DNA of 64,000 nucleotides from JAHRAW01 sp965262585 (GTDB taxonomy: Bacteria > Pseudomonadota > Gammaproteobacteria > Arenicellales > Poriferihabitantaceae): NCBI GenBank assembly GCA_965262585.1, contig OZ253546.1, forward strand, positions 1,426,001 to 1,490,000, read 5' to 3'. Below the pieces are notes generated by a model. That model was not told where the DNA came from. It was given only the letters and a program-made list of their open reading frames with translations, and ran no database searches. Of the stretch, positions 16,550 through 25,629 are shown one piece after another. Position 1 is the stretch's first letter, and every line of letters begins with the position of its first letter. The translations under genes were made by a program, and so were the position numbers.

Positions 16550-16645
16550 GCGCCGGGTTTGTTCGACTGGATTCCCGCCTGCGTGGGTAGGACGACGGGG
16601 GAATGGTGGCAATGCGGACAGGCACGGGGGCCTGTCCCTACACAA
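16550..16645. repeat. dRS3-like and GGGACAGG..CCTGTCC dispersed repeats
   Basis: A degenerate dRS3-like element (TGGATTCCCGCCTGCGTGGG, about 16564-16585) is followed by a GACAGGCACGG..CCTGTCCC element at 16614-16642. They fill the gap between tRNA-Cys and rsmG; no gene is seen there. Confidence 0.65.
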
Positions 16646-16734
16646 AACCACCAGACACCCCTACGAGACTGGAACGGACAAACCCTCAATACCTCTATAC
16701 AATCCGCATTTCAATGTCATTTGTAGTGTAATAG

Positions 16735-17382
16735 GTGGTGGGCGCATACATCGAACAGGCGGGTAGCGTGGGAAAGTTGGAAGAGGGGTGTGCGCGGCTT
16801 GGGGTTGGGTTGTCTGATGAGCAGCGGGGGCGGTTGTGGGGGCATTTGCAGTTGTTGGCGAAGTGGAACCGTCGTTTGAATTTGACTGCGGTTAGTGGCA
16901 TGGATGATATGGTGGTGCGGCATCTGCTCGATTCGCTTGCCATTGCGCCGTTTGTGCGTGGCGAGCGGTTGCTGGATGTCGGCAGTGGCGGCGGGTTTCC
17001 CGGTGTGCCGCTGGCCGTTGTCCTGCCACAACTCGATGTCACTTTGCTCGATAGCCATGGTCGGCGCATCGAGTTTCTGCGCCATGTGTGCGCCGTTCAG
17101 GGTCTCGACAATATAAGCGTGGTGCGGCAGCGGGTGGAGGATTACCGGCCCGCGGAAAAATTTGATACGCTTGCGGTCCGGGCTTTCGCATCCCTTGGGG
17201 ATATATTGCAATCTACCGCCGCGTTGCACCGCCCCGGGGTTCGCCTGCTGGCGATGAAAGGCAAAATGCCCGCGCAGGAAATCGCGCGCCTTGTGCCTCC
17301 GTGGCGGGAGCGCGTGACGGTTGAGAAGTTGCGCGTCCCGTTTTTGTCCGCCGAGCGGCACCTGATCATTATCGAGTTTTAG
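16735..17382 (+). CDS. rsmG: 16S rRNA (guanine527-N7)-methyltransferase
   Basis: SAM-dependent methyltransferase acting on G527 of 16S rRNA. Blocks LAKWNRRLNLTAV, VRHLLDSLAIAPF, LLDVGSGGGFPGVPLA (SAM loop), LLDSHGRRIEFLRHV and FLSAERHLIII are all diagnostic. Length of 215 residues is normal. Two tandem GTG codons (16735 and 16738) are the candidate starts. It directly precedes parA, a common proteobacterial order, though mnmG is not upstream here. Confidence 0.92.
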   Translation: MVGAYIEQAGSVGKLEEGCARLGVGLSDEQRGRLWGHLQLLAKWNRRLNLTAVSGMDDMVVRHLLDSLAIAPFVRGERLLDVGSGGGFPGVPLAVVLPQLDVTLLDSHGRRIEFLRHVCAVQGLDNISVVRQRVEDYRPAEKFDTLAVRAFASLGDILQSTAALHRPGVRLLAMKGKMPAQEIARLVPPWRERVTVEKLRVPFLSAERHLIIIEF

Positions 17383-17385
17383 AAA

Positions 17386-18147
17386 GTGGCGCGCATAATC
17401 GCGATTACCAATCAAAAAGGCGGGGTCGGCAAAACCACCACCGCCATCAACCTGTGCGCGTCTCTGTCCCGCGCCGGTAGCCGCACGTTGCTGGTGGATA
17501 TGGATCCCCAGGGCAATGCCACGGTCGGCAGCGGCGTGGCGATGCGCGATTTGGAGCGGGGCATTTACGAGGTGCTGCTGGACGGCGGCATGGACGACGC
17601 GATCATCACTACCGGCGGCGGCCACGACCTGCTGCCGTCCCATCCCGATCTTTCCGGCGCGCAAGTTGAAATGGCGCAACTGGCGCGCCGCGACTTTCGT
17701 CTGGCCGACGCTATCGAGCCGATCGCCGACCGCTACGACCTGCTGGTGATCGACTGCCCACCGGCGTTGAACGTGTTGACGGTCAATGCGTTGACCGCCG
17801 CCCGGGAGGTTTTGATTCCGGTGCAATGCGAGTATTATGCGCTCGAGGGCCTGACTAGTTTGATGGAAACGATCGCGCTGGTGCGCGGCGGCCTTAACCC
17901 GGCGTTACAAGTTTTGGGGCTGGTCAGAACCATGTTCGATTCGCGTAATTCGTTGTCGGCGGAAGTGGCCGAACAACTGCAGGCGCACTTCCCGAACAAA
18001 TTGTTTCGCACCGTCATTCCGCGCAACGTGCGCCTTGCGGAAGCGCCCAGTTACGGCCAGTCGGTGTTGCAGTATGACCGGCATTGCGCCGGAAGTCAGG
18101 CTTATCTGGCGTTGGCCGGCGAAGTGTTGCGGCGGCGCGCCGAGTAA
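17386..18147 (+). CDS. parA: Chromosome partitioning ATPase ParA (Soj)
   Basis: 253 residues with the deviant Walker A KGGVGKTTTAINL near residue 12, DMDPQGN and VIDCPPAL. It uses ATP-dependent DNA binding to move ParB-parS complexes and helps segregate origins. The GTG start at 17386 lies 3 bp after the rsmG stop. Presence near the ATP synthase operon and about 46 kb from dnaA fits an origin-proximal location. Confidence 0.93.
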   Translation: MARIIAITNQKGGVGKTTTAINLCASLSRAGSRTLLVDMDPQGNATVGSGVAMRDLERGIYEVLLDGGMDDAIITTGGGHDLLPSHPDLSGAQVEMAQLARRDFRLADAIEPIADRYDLLVIDCPPALNVLTVNALTAAREVLIPVQCEYYALEGLTSLMETIALVRGGLNPALQVLGLVRTMFDSRNSLSAEVAEQLQAHFPNKLFRTVIPRNVRLAEAPSYGQSVLQYDRHCAGSQAYLALAGEVLRRRAE

Positions 18148-18190
18148 AGCCGAATAAAGTGTGACCCCACCAAGCGAGCGTAAAACAAAT

Positions 18191-19072
18191 ATGACCACTC
18201 GAAAAAAGGCACGTCTGGGACGCGGTCTGGAAGCGTTGCTGGGAGATGTGCGCCCGGCACCGGCGACGGCGGGCGATGCCGGCGGCGGGCATTCGCAGTT
18301 GCGTGAGTTGCCCATCGAACAATTACAGCGGGGCAAATATCAGCCGCGTAGCAAAATGGACAAACCAGCCCTTGAGGAAATGGCCGAGACCATCCGCGCA
18401 CAGGGGGTGATACAGCCTTTGCTGGTGCGGGAAATCAAACGCGACCGCTATGAAATCATAGCCGGAGAACGGCGCTGGCGTGGCGCGCAACTGGCCGGTT
18501 TGGCGACCGTGCCGGCGGTGGTCCGGGAGGTCAGCGATCAAAGCGCGATGGCAGTGGCGTTGATTGAAAACATCCAGCGCGAAGATCTAAACGCCATTGA
18601 GGAGGCCACCGGGTTTCAGCGGCTGCTGGATGACTTCGGATTAACCCATCAGGAGATTGCCGAAGCGGTGGGGCGTTCCCGGTCGGCGGTCAGCAATCTG
18701 TTGCGGCTGCTGGCGTTGCATTCGGTGGCGAAAAAACTGCTGGAAGACGGAGAAATCGAAATGGGCCACGCCCGCGCGCTCTTGCAACTGCCCGCCACAG
18801 ACCAGCCGGCCGCCGCCCGTAAAGTAGCCGCCGCCGGTCTCTCAGTACGGGCCACCGAGTTGCTGGTCAAACGCCTTCTTGCCGGCGGCGGGGACGGCGA
18901 CCACGACCAGCCCACCCCACAAAAAGACCCCGATGTGGCGCGAATTGAAGGCGAACTCTCGACCCGCCTCGGCGCACGAGTTTCCATTCAACACAGCGCA
19001 AAAAAAGGCAAACTGATCATCCACTACCACTCGTTGGATGAACTCGATGGAATTATTGAGCGGATAAAGTGA
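18191..19072 (+). CDS. parB: Chromosome partitioning protein ParB (Spo0J)
   Basis: 293 residues. The N-terminal RLGRGLEALLG box, the ParB/Srx domain with the CTP-binding GERRWRGA motif, the helix-turn-helix region (LTHQEIAEAVGRSRSAVSNLLRL, seen as two parts) and a C-terminal dimerisation domain (KKGKLIIHYHSLDEL) are in the usual order. The ATG at 18191 is preferred to an in-frame ATG 30 bp upstream because conservation begins there. No parS site was located by eye. Confidence 0.92.
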   Translation: MTTRKKARLGRGLEALLGDVRPAPATAGDAGGGHSQLRELPIEQLQRGKYQPRSKMDKPALEEMAETIRAQGVIQPLLVREIKRDRYEIIAGERRWRGAQLAGLATVPAVVREVSDQSAMAVALIENIQREDLNAIEEATGFQRLLDDFGLTHQEIAEAVGRSRSAVSNLLRLLALHSVAKKLLEDGEIEMGHARALLQLPATDQPAAARKVAAAGLSVRATELLVKRLLAGGGDGDHDQPTPQKDPDVARIEGELSTRLGARVSIQHSAKKGKLIIHYHSLDELDGIIERIK

Positions 19073-19128
19073 GCGGGTGCGCATCGCCGTTGATGTATAC
19101 TAGTGTGCCGGAAAAATGAGGACAGACA

Positions 19129-20211
19129 ATGTCGTTGGAAGAACAAATACGCGATATCCAAAATAAACTCAAGAAAAACGACTATCCAAATGAGCAGTCG
19201 ATTTCGCAAGGCGTTGTCTTGCGGCTTCTCATGGAACTCGGTTGGCCGGTTTATGACACGCAGTTGGTAATGCCGGAGTTCGTCGTTAAAGGCGGGCGCG
19301 TGGATTTCGCGTTATGCGTGAGAAATAATAGACCAATCATTTTTATCGAAGTCAAACAGCCGGGGAATACGTTCGGTGCGGATGAGCAGTTATTTAACTA
19401 TGCATTTAAACAAGGCGTGCCGTTTGCCATCATAACCGATGGCCGGGAATGGCATTTTTACCTGCCCACCGAGGTCGGAAGTTACGAACAGCGGCGGTTA
19501 TATGTGTTGGATTTGATCGAGCGAGAGGTCAGTGAGTCGGCGTATCGGTTGCAACGATATTTGTCTTTCCAACAAGTCGTCGAACAACACGCTCTGGAAC
19601 ACGCAAAGGAAGATTATAAGGCGGTGTTCAAAAAACGAGAGGCTAAGGAAAACATTCCAACTGCGTGGGAAAAGTTGCTGGAAGAAAAGAATGAAACCGT
19701 AATGGCGGCGGTTTCGGAAAAAGTAGAGAGTTTGTGCGGATACACGCCTACGGAAACGCAAATCTTCGCCTATCTGAGCGCATTAAAATCAGATACCGCG
19801 GGTTCCATCCCCCCACGAACCAAAAAGAAAACCTATCAGCCGCATCAACCACCATCACACACACCGGAGGTCACGCGGGAAACCACGCGGCGCCACACAA
19901 GAACAACATCACCACGGAAAAAAATAAAAGTAACCTTTCCGGATGGGGTTGAGATATGCCATCGGGATGTTTCGAAAACAATGATTGATGTGTTTCGAAA
20001 AATTGGCTTCAGCAAAGTTGCGACTGTAGAACTTATAGATAGGGGGTTTCCATTGGTATCGAAACAACAACACAGGCAAGGGGACTGTGTATGGAAGGAA
20101 GCCGGGTCAGGGTTCTTCGTGTGTACTCATTCAGGGACGGCCCGAAAATTCAACCAACTTAATCAAGTGAACAATAGGCTGGCGTTGGGGCTAAAAATCG
20201 AAGAGATATAA
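19129..20211 (+). CDS. Stand-alone HsdR-N-type nuclease-like protein with basic linker and C-terminal domain
   Basis: 360 residues. Residues 1-150 look like the N-terminal PD-(D/E)xK domain of type I restriction HsdR: GGRVDFALCVRNNRPIIFIEVKQPG gives Asp59, Glu74 and Lys76 in the expected spacing. A Pro/Thr/Arg/Lys-rich linker (about 225-265) leads to a small C-terminal domain of about 95 residues that I cannot name. No helicase, HsdM or HsdS gene is nearby, so this is not a complete restriction system. It sits between parB and the LysE exporter in host orientation and looks acquired. Confidence 0.75.
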   Translation: MSLEEQIRDIQNKLKKNDYPNEQSISQGVVLRLLMELGWPVYDTQLVMPEFVVKGGRVDFALCVRNNRPIIFIEVKQPGNTFGADEQLFNYAFKQGVPFAIITDGREWHFYLPTEVGSYEQRRLYVLDLIEREVSESAYRLQRYLSFQQVVEQHALEHAKEDYKAVFKKREAKENIPTAWEKLLEEKNETVMAAVSEKVESLCGYTPTETQIFAYLSALKSDTAGSIPPRTKKKTYQPHQPPSHTPEVTRETTRRHTRTTSPRKKIKVTFPDGVEICHRDVSKTMIDVFRKIGFSKVATVELIDRGFPLVSKQQHRQGDCVWKEAGSGFFVCTHSGTARKFNQLNQVNNRLALGLKIEEI

Positions 20212-20276
20212 CGGCATAACAAAATGCCACATTCGAGCAACATCAACCCCGGCTCGTTCCTCGCCACAAAATCATT

Positions 20277-20888
20277 ATGACCGCATTCTACGCCGGGTTG
20301 TCGCTCGGGTTTTCCTTGATTATCGTGATTGGTGCGCAAAATGCTTTTGTGTTGCGTCAGGGGTTGAACCGGGAGCATGTTTTTATCGTGTGCTTGGTGT
20401 GCGCGGTGTCCGATGCGCTGTTGATTGTCGTCGGGGTGAGCGGGTTTTACTGGATGGTTGCGAGGCTTCCCTGGCTTGAAACGGCGGCACGGTATGGCGG
20501 GGCGGTGTTTTTACTGGCATACGGGGCGCGAAGTTTTTGGGCGGCGTTGCGCTCTTCGGAATATCTGAAAGCCGCCAATAATGCCGCCGCCGCCAATAAC
20601 ACGCTGTCGGCAGTGGTGTCGGCCAGCCTCATGCTGACTTGGCTAAATCCGCATGTTTATTTGGATACGGTGGTATTGCTGGGTTCCGTATCGGCCAATT
20701 ATCCGGGCGAAAAGATCGCGTTCGGGGGCGGGGCGGTGCTGTCATCCTTTGTATTCTTCTTTGCGCTGGGATACGGCGCCCGCATGTTGCTGCCGTTTTT
20801 CAGCAGACCGGTATCCTGGAAAATACTGGACGCCGTTATCGGCGCGGTGATGTGGTATATCGCCGCAAACTTGCTATTGGGTGGATAG
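20277..20888 (+). CDS. argO: LysE/ArgO-family amino acid exporter
   Basis: 203 residues with about six membrane helices. FYAGLSLGFSLIIVIGAQNAFVLRQGL at the N terminus (split by the first helix) and SLMLTWLNPHVYLDTVVLLG are the family signature, including the NPxxYLDT block. Family members export arginine or lysine. It ends 3 bp before atpI, an unusual place for an exporter, so it has probably entered the operon head. The symbol is by similarity only. Confidence 0.85.
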   Translation: MTAFYAGLSLGFSLIIVIGAQNAFVLRQGLNREHVFIVCLVCAVSDALLIVVGVSGFYWMVARLPWLETAARYGGAVFLLAYGARSFWAALRSSEYLKAANNAAAANNTLSAVVSASLMLTWLNPHVYLDTVVLLGSVSANYPGEKIAFGGGAVLSSFVFFFALGYGARMLLPFFSRPVSWKILDAVIGAVMWYIAANLLLGG

Positions 20889-20891
20889 CGA

Positions 20892-21305
20892 ATGCGCATC
20901 CCAATTCTGGAACGGAGTGTGCGGCGGGTGCTGGTGGCACAAGCACTACTGACGGCGTTGCTGGTGGTGCTGGTGGTGGTGGCGACCGCAGCCCTGTCCG
21001 GCCCGGCGGCGGTGGCAACTCTGGGATTGGTGCGTGCCAAAGCCGTAGCCTTCGGAGCGTTGCTTGGGATTCTGGCAACCGTGGTAACCGCCAGAAGTGT
21101 GGTAAAATCAAGCCGTGCGGTGATGGAAAACCCGCATTTTGGGATGTTGCCGATTTATTCCGGGCTGTTGTTGAAATTGCTGGTGGTCGCCGGCGGCACC
21201 TTTGTGGGGCTGGCATACTGGTCATTCGGGCCGCTTTATGTGGTGCTCGGTTATATTACAATGCAAGCCGGATATTGGTGGGCGGCAACCGGCCACGATC
21301 AATGA
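20892..21305 (+). CDS. atpI: ATP synthase subunit I
   Basis: 137 residues, four predicted membrane helices, with NPHFGMLPIYSGLLLKLLVV and a C-terminal GYITMQAGYWW, the layout of the accessory AtpI protein that helps assemble the c-ring. It is poorly conserved in general, so identification leans on position directly before atpB. Confidence 0.75.
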   Translation: MRIPILERSVRRVLVAQALLTALLVVLVVVATAALSGPAAVATLGLVRAKAVAFGALLGILATVVTARSVVKSSRAVMENPHFGMLPIYSGLLLKLLVVAGGTFVGLAYWSFGPLYVVLGYITMQAGYWWAATGHDQ

Positions 21306-21398
21306 ATACGATATTTTTTATAGTAATTTGACATGGCAACAACCAACCGTCCCTGGACACACGGGCGGGCATTGAACCTGAACTAAGAATTATCCTCG

Positions 21399-22262
21399 AT
21401 GGCAGCATCAGACTCGCCCACTTCCGGTGAATTTATTCGCCACCACTTGACCAACCTGACCTATGGGCGTCACCCAGACGGCCGCTGGGGGCTGGCTGAA
21501 AGTGGTGAAGAAGCCGCCGAAATGGGATTTATGGCGTTCCATGTCGACAGTCTGGCGTGGTCGTTTTGCCTCGGCGCATTGTTCCTGTGGCTGTTTTATC
21601 GGGTGGCGGCAAAGGTCACCGCCGGCGAACCCGGCGCCATGCAGAACTTCGTCGAATGGATTATCGATTTCATCGACGACAACGTGCGCGGCTCGTTCAA
21701 CGCCAAAAACGATCTGGTGGCACCCATGGCGTTGACCTTGTTCTGTTGGGTTTTTCTCATGAACCTGATGGATCTGGTGCCCGTTGAAGTGGTGCCGAGG
21801 CTGCTCGGTTTTGCCGGTGTCCATTTCCAAAAAATCGTCCCCAGCACCGACCCCAACATCACCTTCGGCCTCGCCCTCAGCGTGTTTGTGCTGATGCTAT
21901 ACTACAGCATCAAAGAAAAAGGGCTGGGCGGGTTTGCGGCGGAACTCACCATGCACCCGTTCGAGGCGCGCAACCCGCTGTTGAAAGTGCTCTTCATCCT
22001 GCCTAATTTTTTCCTCGAATTTGTCAGTTTGATCTCCAAACCGATTTCCCATTCGTTGCGGCTATTCGGCAATATGTACGCCGGTGAGATGATTTTTATC
22101 CTGATTTCTCTGATGTTCGGCGCCAGTGTCACCCTCACGCTGTTCGGCGGCGTGTTGCAATTCATCTGGGCGGTGTTTCATATTCTGATCATCACCCTGC
22201 AAGCCTTTATCTTTATGGTGCTGACCGTGGTCTATATGGACATGGCGCATCAGAAACACTGA
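21399..22262 (+). CDS. atpB: F1Fo ATP synthase subunit a
   Basis: 287 residues. The Fo stator channel is recognised by HSLRLFGNMYAGEMIFILI (with the essential Arg in SLRLFGN) and by LVAPMALTLFCWVFLMNLMDLVP split across helices. LQFIWAVFHILIITLQAFIFMVLTVVYM is the last helix pair. It starts the structural operon; what follows it is not atpE directly but 388 bp of repeat DNA. Confidence 0.95.
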   Translation: MAASDSPTSGEFIRHHLTNLTYGRHPDGRWGLAESGEEAAEMGFMAFHVDSLAWSFCLGALFLWLFYRVAAKVTAGEPGAMQNFVEWIIDFIDDNVRGSFNAKNDLVAPMALTLFCWVFLMNLMDLVPVEVVPRLLGFAGVHFQKIVPSTDPNITFGLALSVFVLMLYYSIKEKGLGGFAAELTMHPFEARNPLLKVLFILPNFFLEFVSLISKPISHSLRLFGNMYAGEMIFILISLMFGASVTLTLFGGVLQFIWAVFHILIITLQAFIFMVLTVVYMDMAHQKH

Positions 22263-22319
22263 CCTTACACAATGCTTTTATTATTCACCGAATTTATACG
22301 CATAGCGTTCACTTTTTGT

Positions 22320-22570
22320 GTTCATTGGGGGGTGCGCATTTATTATTATTCGCTTTATGCGTATTATTATTCGCTTCGCATACTCATTCGTGTACTGCGC
22401 CCGTATATTATGTTCTCCGCGCGCCTTACGATTTACTTCGAACACTATATTATTCGCCTCTCATACCTTATTATTCGCTTTGCTATTCGCTTTCTTATAC
22501 TTGTATTACGCGCCCCCCACAATTTATTACTCGCTTCGCGCGCTTTATTATTCGTTTTTTTGGTTCTCGT
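22320..22570 (+). repeat. Degenerate TATTATTCGCTT low-complexity array between atpB and atpE
   Basis: About 250 bp made of imperfect iterations of TATTATTCGCTT and TATTCGC..., strongly pyrimidine-rich on the plus strand (for example around 22339, 22364, 22447, 22470, 22522 and 22546). Unit spacing is irregular, mostly 12 to 25 bp. Stop codons are rare in all three forward frames because of this composition, which explains long but unconvincing reading frames here. No gene is supported in the 388-bp gap 22263-22650. Confidence 0.7.
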
Positions 22571-22650
22571 TGTGGGGGGCGCCGCTCTTGCGTCCTGCTC
22601 CTCGACGCTACCGGCCATCCCCGGCCATAATTCACATTCGGAGATTTAAA

Positions 22651-22881
22651 ATGGAACAAGCACTTTTGTATATTGCCGGCGCGGTCATGATGGGCCTCGG
22701 CGCAGTCGGCGCCGCGGTCGGCGTAGGCATTCTCGGCGGACGATTTCTCGAAGGCGCGGCGCGTCAACCGGAATTAATTCCCATGCTACGCACCCAGTTC
22801 TTCATCGTCCTGGGGCTGGTGGATGCGGTGCCGATGATCGCCGTGGGCATCGCAATGTATGTACTGTTTGCGGTGGCTTGA
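22651..22881 (+). CDS. atpE: F1Fo ATP synthase subunit c
   Basis: 76-residue two-helix hairpin. The Gly-rich first helix (GLGAVGAAVGVGILGG), the RQPE loop and the ion-carrying acid in GLVDAVPMIAVG (Asp58) are all present. There is no Gln/Ser/Glu sodium signature, so a proton ring is expected. GGAG eight bases upstream sets the ATG at 22651; longer upstream reading frames are the repeat array. Confidence 0.95.
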   Translation: MEQALLYIAGAVMMGLGAVGAAVGVGILGGRFLEGAARQPELIPMLRTQFFIVLGLVDAVPMIAVGIAMYVLFAVA

Positions 22882-22933
22882 GCATGGCCGCCGTCAACCT
22901 CGTCAACTCTGCCGTCAACCTGAAGACACCACA

Positions 22934-23404
22934 ATGAATATCAACCTCACACTGCTATTCCAAGTGCTGTTTTTCGCCATATTCGTCTGGTTTAGCAAAA
23001 AATTCGTGTGGGCGCCCATGATCGGCGCACTGAACGCACGCAAAGCCAACATTGCCGACGGGCTGGCGTCCGCCGACAAGGGCCGCATGGCCGAGGAAGA
23101 AGGACGTCGGCAAGCCGAAGTGGTGATCGCCGAAGCCAAAACGCAAGCCGGAGAAATCATCAGCCGCGCGGAAAAACGCGGTGGCGAATTGGTGGATGAA
23201 GCCAAAGAAAACGCCCGCAACGAAGGCGAACGCATGAGCGTCGCCGCGCGCGCCGAAATCGACACCGAACTCAACAAAGCCAAAGAAACCCTGCGCACCG
23301 AAGTCGGTGAACTGGCCGTGGCCGGTGCCCGTCAGATCCTCAACCGCGAAATCGACCCCAAAACCCACGCCGAATTGCTCGACGGACTGGCCGCGAAACT
23401 GTAG
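22934..23404 (+). CDS. atpF: F1Fo ATP synthase subunit b
   Basis: 156 residues: one N-terminal membrane helix (LTLLFQVLFFAIFVWFSKKFVW) followed by a long charged helix that dimerises as the peripheral stalk and ends GARQILNREIDPKTHAELLD. The start is the ATG at 22934, 53 bp after atpE. Confidence 0.94.
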   Translation: MNINLTLLFQVLFFAIFVWFSKKFVWAPMIGALNARKANIADGLASADKGRMAEEEGRRQAEVVIAEAKTQAGEIISRAEKRGGELVDEAKENARNEGERMSVAARAEIDTELNKAKETLRTEVGELAVAGARQILNREIDPKTHAELLDGLAAKL

Positions 23405-23444
23405 TTACCAAACCGAGCATCAGGAACAACCTCAAGAAACCAAC

Positions 23445-23993
23445 ATGGCCGAAGCGAACAATATCGCCAGACCCTACGCCCGGGCGGTGTTTGAACTGGC
23501 CCAACAGCAGGACGACCTGTCGGGCTGGAGCGAGCGCATCGAAGTGTTGGCGGCCATCGCCGCTGACGCTAATGTGGTCGCCCTGGCCGGCAATCCCCGC
23601 GCGCCAGTGGGACAACTGCAACGACTCGTCCAGGAAGTGGCGGCGGATATACTGAAAGAGAAATGGAATGAACAAGCCACCAATCTGCTCAAACTGCTGG
23701 TGCACAACGACCGCATCGGCGTGCTGCCGGACATCGCCCGCGCCTACGCCGCCATGCGCGCCGAAGCCGAGGGCGTAATCGAAGCGGAAATGATCACCGC
23801 CGTCGAAATCGACCAACGACAGCGCGAACAATTCACCGCCGCCTTGCAATCCAAACTGGGACGCAAAGTCAAACTCGCATTCGCGGTTGACCGGGAACTG
23901 GTCGGCGGCGCCGTAGTACGCGCCGGAGACTGGGTCGTAGATGGCTCGGTTCGGGCGCAACTTGAACAACTTGTCGGGGCGCTTCGCACCTGA
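23445..23993 (+). CDS. atpH: F1Fo ATP synthase subunit delta
   Basis: 182 residues, starting NIARPYARAVFELAQQ and ending GAVVRAGDWVVDGSVRAQL, the two diagnostic ends of delta/OSCP, which joins the stalk to the F1 head. The ATG at 23445 lies 40 bp after atpF. Confidence 0.94.
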   Translation: MAEANNIARPYARAVFELAQQQDDLSGWSERIEVLAAIAADANVVALAGNPRAPVGQLQRLVQEVAADILKEKWNEQATNLLKLLVHNDRIGVLPDIARAYAAMRAEAEGVIEAEMITAVEIDQRQREQFTAALQSKLGRKVKLAFAVDRELVGGAVVRAGDWVVDGSVRAQLEQLVGALRT

Positions 23994-24012
23994 CGCTTAA
24001 GGAGTGTAAAAC

Positions 24013-25575
24013 ATGTCCATGCAATTAAATCCGTCCGAAATCTCTGAACTGATTAAGGAACGAATCACCAACTTCGAAGCGGACGCCGAAGCGCGCACCG
24101 AGGGCACCATCGTGATGCTCACCGATGGCATCGCGCGCGTCCACGGATTATCCGAGGCGATGCAAGGCGAGATGCTCGAATTTCCCGGCACCGCACCGGG
24201 ACAGGCGACCTACGGCCTCGCGCTCAACCTCGAACGGGATTCGGTGGGCGTGGTGGTGCTCGGCGAATACAAACATTTATCCGAAGGCGACACGGTCAAA
24301 TGCACCGGCCGCATCTTGGAAGTGCCAACCGGTGAAGGCTTGCTTGGCCGCGTGGTGGATTCCCTCGGCCAGCCGCTGGACGGCAAAGGACCAATCGAAT
24401 ACACCAGCGTCTCGCCCATCGAAAAGGTCGCACCCGGAGTAATCGCGCGCAAATCGGTAGACCAGCCGGTGCAGATCGGGCTGAAATCCATCGACGCCAT
24501 GGTGCCCATTGGCCGTGGCCAGCGCGAATTGATTATCGGCGACCGCCAGACCGGAAAAACCGCGGTGGCGGTGGACGCCATCATCAACCAAAAAGGCACC
24601 GGGATTAAATGTATCTATGTCGCCATCGGGCAAAAGGCATCGAGCATCGCCTCGGTGGTGCGCAAACTCGAAGAACGAGGCGCGATGGAACATACCATCG
24701 TGGTAGCCGCAGCCGCCTCCAGTTCCGCCTCGGAACAATTCATCGCGCCGTACGCCGGTTGCACCATGGGCGAATACTTCCGCGACAAAGGTGAAGACGC
24801 GCTCATCATCTACGACGACCTGACCAAACAAGCCTGGGCATATCGCCAGATTTCGCTGCTGCTACGCCGCCCACCGGGACGCGAAGCCTATCCCGGCGAT
24901 GTTTTCTATCTGCACTCGCGCCTGCTTGAACGCGCCGCCCGCATCAACCAAGATGCGGTGGAAAAACTCACCAACGGCAAGGTCAAAGGCAAAACCGGCT
25001 CGCTGACCGCGCTGCCCATCATCGAAACTCAAGCCGGTGATGTCTCCGCATTCGTGCCCACCAACGTAATCTCCATCACCGACGGACAGATCTTCCTCGA
25101 GACCGACCTGTTCAACGCCGGAATCCGCCCGGCCATCAACGCCGGCCTGTCGGTATCCCGAGTCGGCGGCGCCGCACAAACCCCAATCATCAAAAAACTC
25201 GGCGGCGGCATCCGTTTGGCATTGGCACAATACCGCGAACTGGCAGCATTCTCACAATTCGCCTCCGATTTGGATGAAGCCACGCGCAAACAACTCGAAC
25301 GCGGCGAGCGTGTGATGGAAGTAATGAAACAACCGCAATACCAACCAATGTCGGTGGCAGAAATGGCACTGTCCTTATTCGCCGCCAACGAAGGCTACCT
25401 CGACGAAATCGAAGTCGGAAAAGTAGTCGCCTTCGAAGCAGCAATGCAAGCGCATGTCAAAGCCAGCCACGGTGGGTTGCTGGATGAGATTAACAAAGAC
25501 CCGGTATACAACGACGAAGTCGCTGGGAAATTGCGGGTGGCGTTGGATGATTTTAAGAAGAATGGGAGTTGGTAG
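24013..25575 (+). CDS. atpA: F1Fo ATP synthase subunit alpha
   Basis: 520 residues with the P-loop GDRQTGKTAVAVDAI, the DDLTKQAWAYRQISLLLRRPPGREAYPGD region and the C-terminal helical domain. AAGGAG precedes the ATG at 24013. The last 63 bp of the gene plus 17 bp downstream (25513-25592) recur at 27467-27546, a striking duplication described in the findings. atpG does not follow directly: 3 kb of passenger DNA intervenes. Confidence 0.96.
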   Translation: MSMQLNPSEISELIKERITNFEADAEARTEGTIVMLTDGIARVHGLSEAMQGEMLEFPGTAPGQATYGLALNLERDSVGVVVLGEYKHLSEGDTVKCTGRILEVPTGEGLLGRVVDSLGQPLDGKGPIEYTSVSPIEKVAPGVIARKSVDQPVQIGLKSIDAMVPIGRGQRELIIGDRQTGKTAVAVDAIINQKGTGIKCIYVAIGQKASSIASVVRKLEERGAMEHTIVVAAAASSSASEQFIAPYAGCTMGEYFRDKGEDALIIYDDLTKQAWAYRQISLLLRRPPGREAYPGDVFYLHSRLLERAARINQDAVEKLTNGKVKGKTGSLTALPIIETQAGDVSAFVPTNVISITDGQIFLETDLFNAGIRPAINAGLSVSRVGGAAQTPIIKKLGGGIRLALAQYRELAAFSQFASDLDEATRKQLERGERVMEVMKQPQYQPMSVAEMALSLFAANEGYLDEIEVGKVVAFEAAMQAHVKASHGGLLDEINKDPVYNDEVAGKLRVALDDFKKNGSW

Positions 25576-25629
25576 TGTCCGTCCACGCCGTCAGACTCTC
25601 GTTTCAATCACTGAACAGAAATTAATCAA

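Noticed and set aside
22272..22649. Open frames between atpB and atpE that look like membrane or lipoprotein genes
   Set aside because: They run entirely through the TATTATTCGC repeat array; all three forward frames are open for compositional reasons and none has a convincing ribosome-binding site or family pattern.
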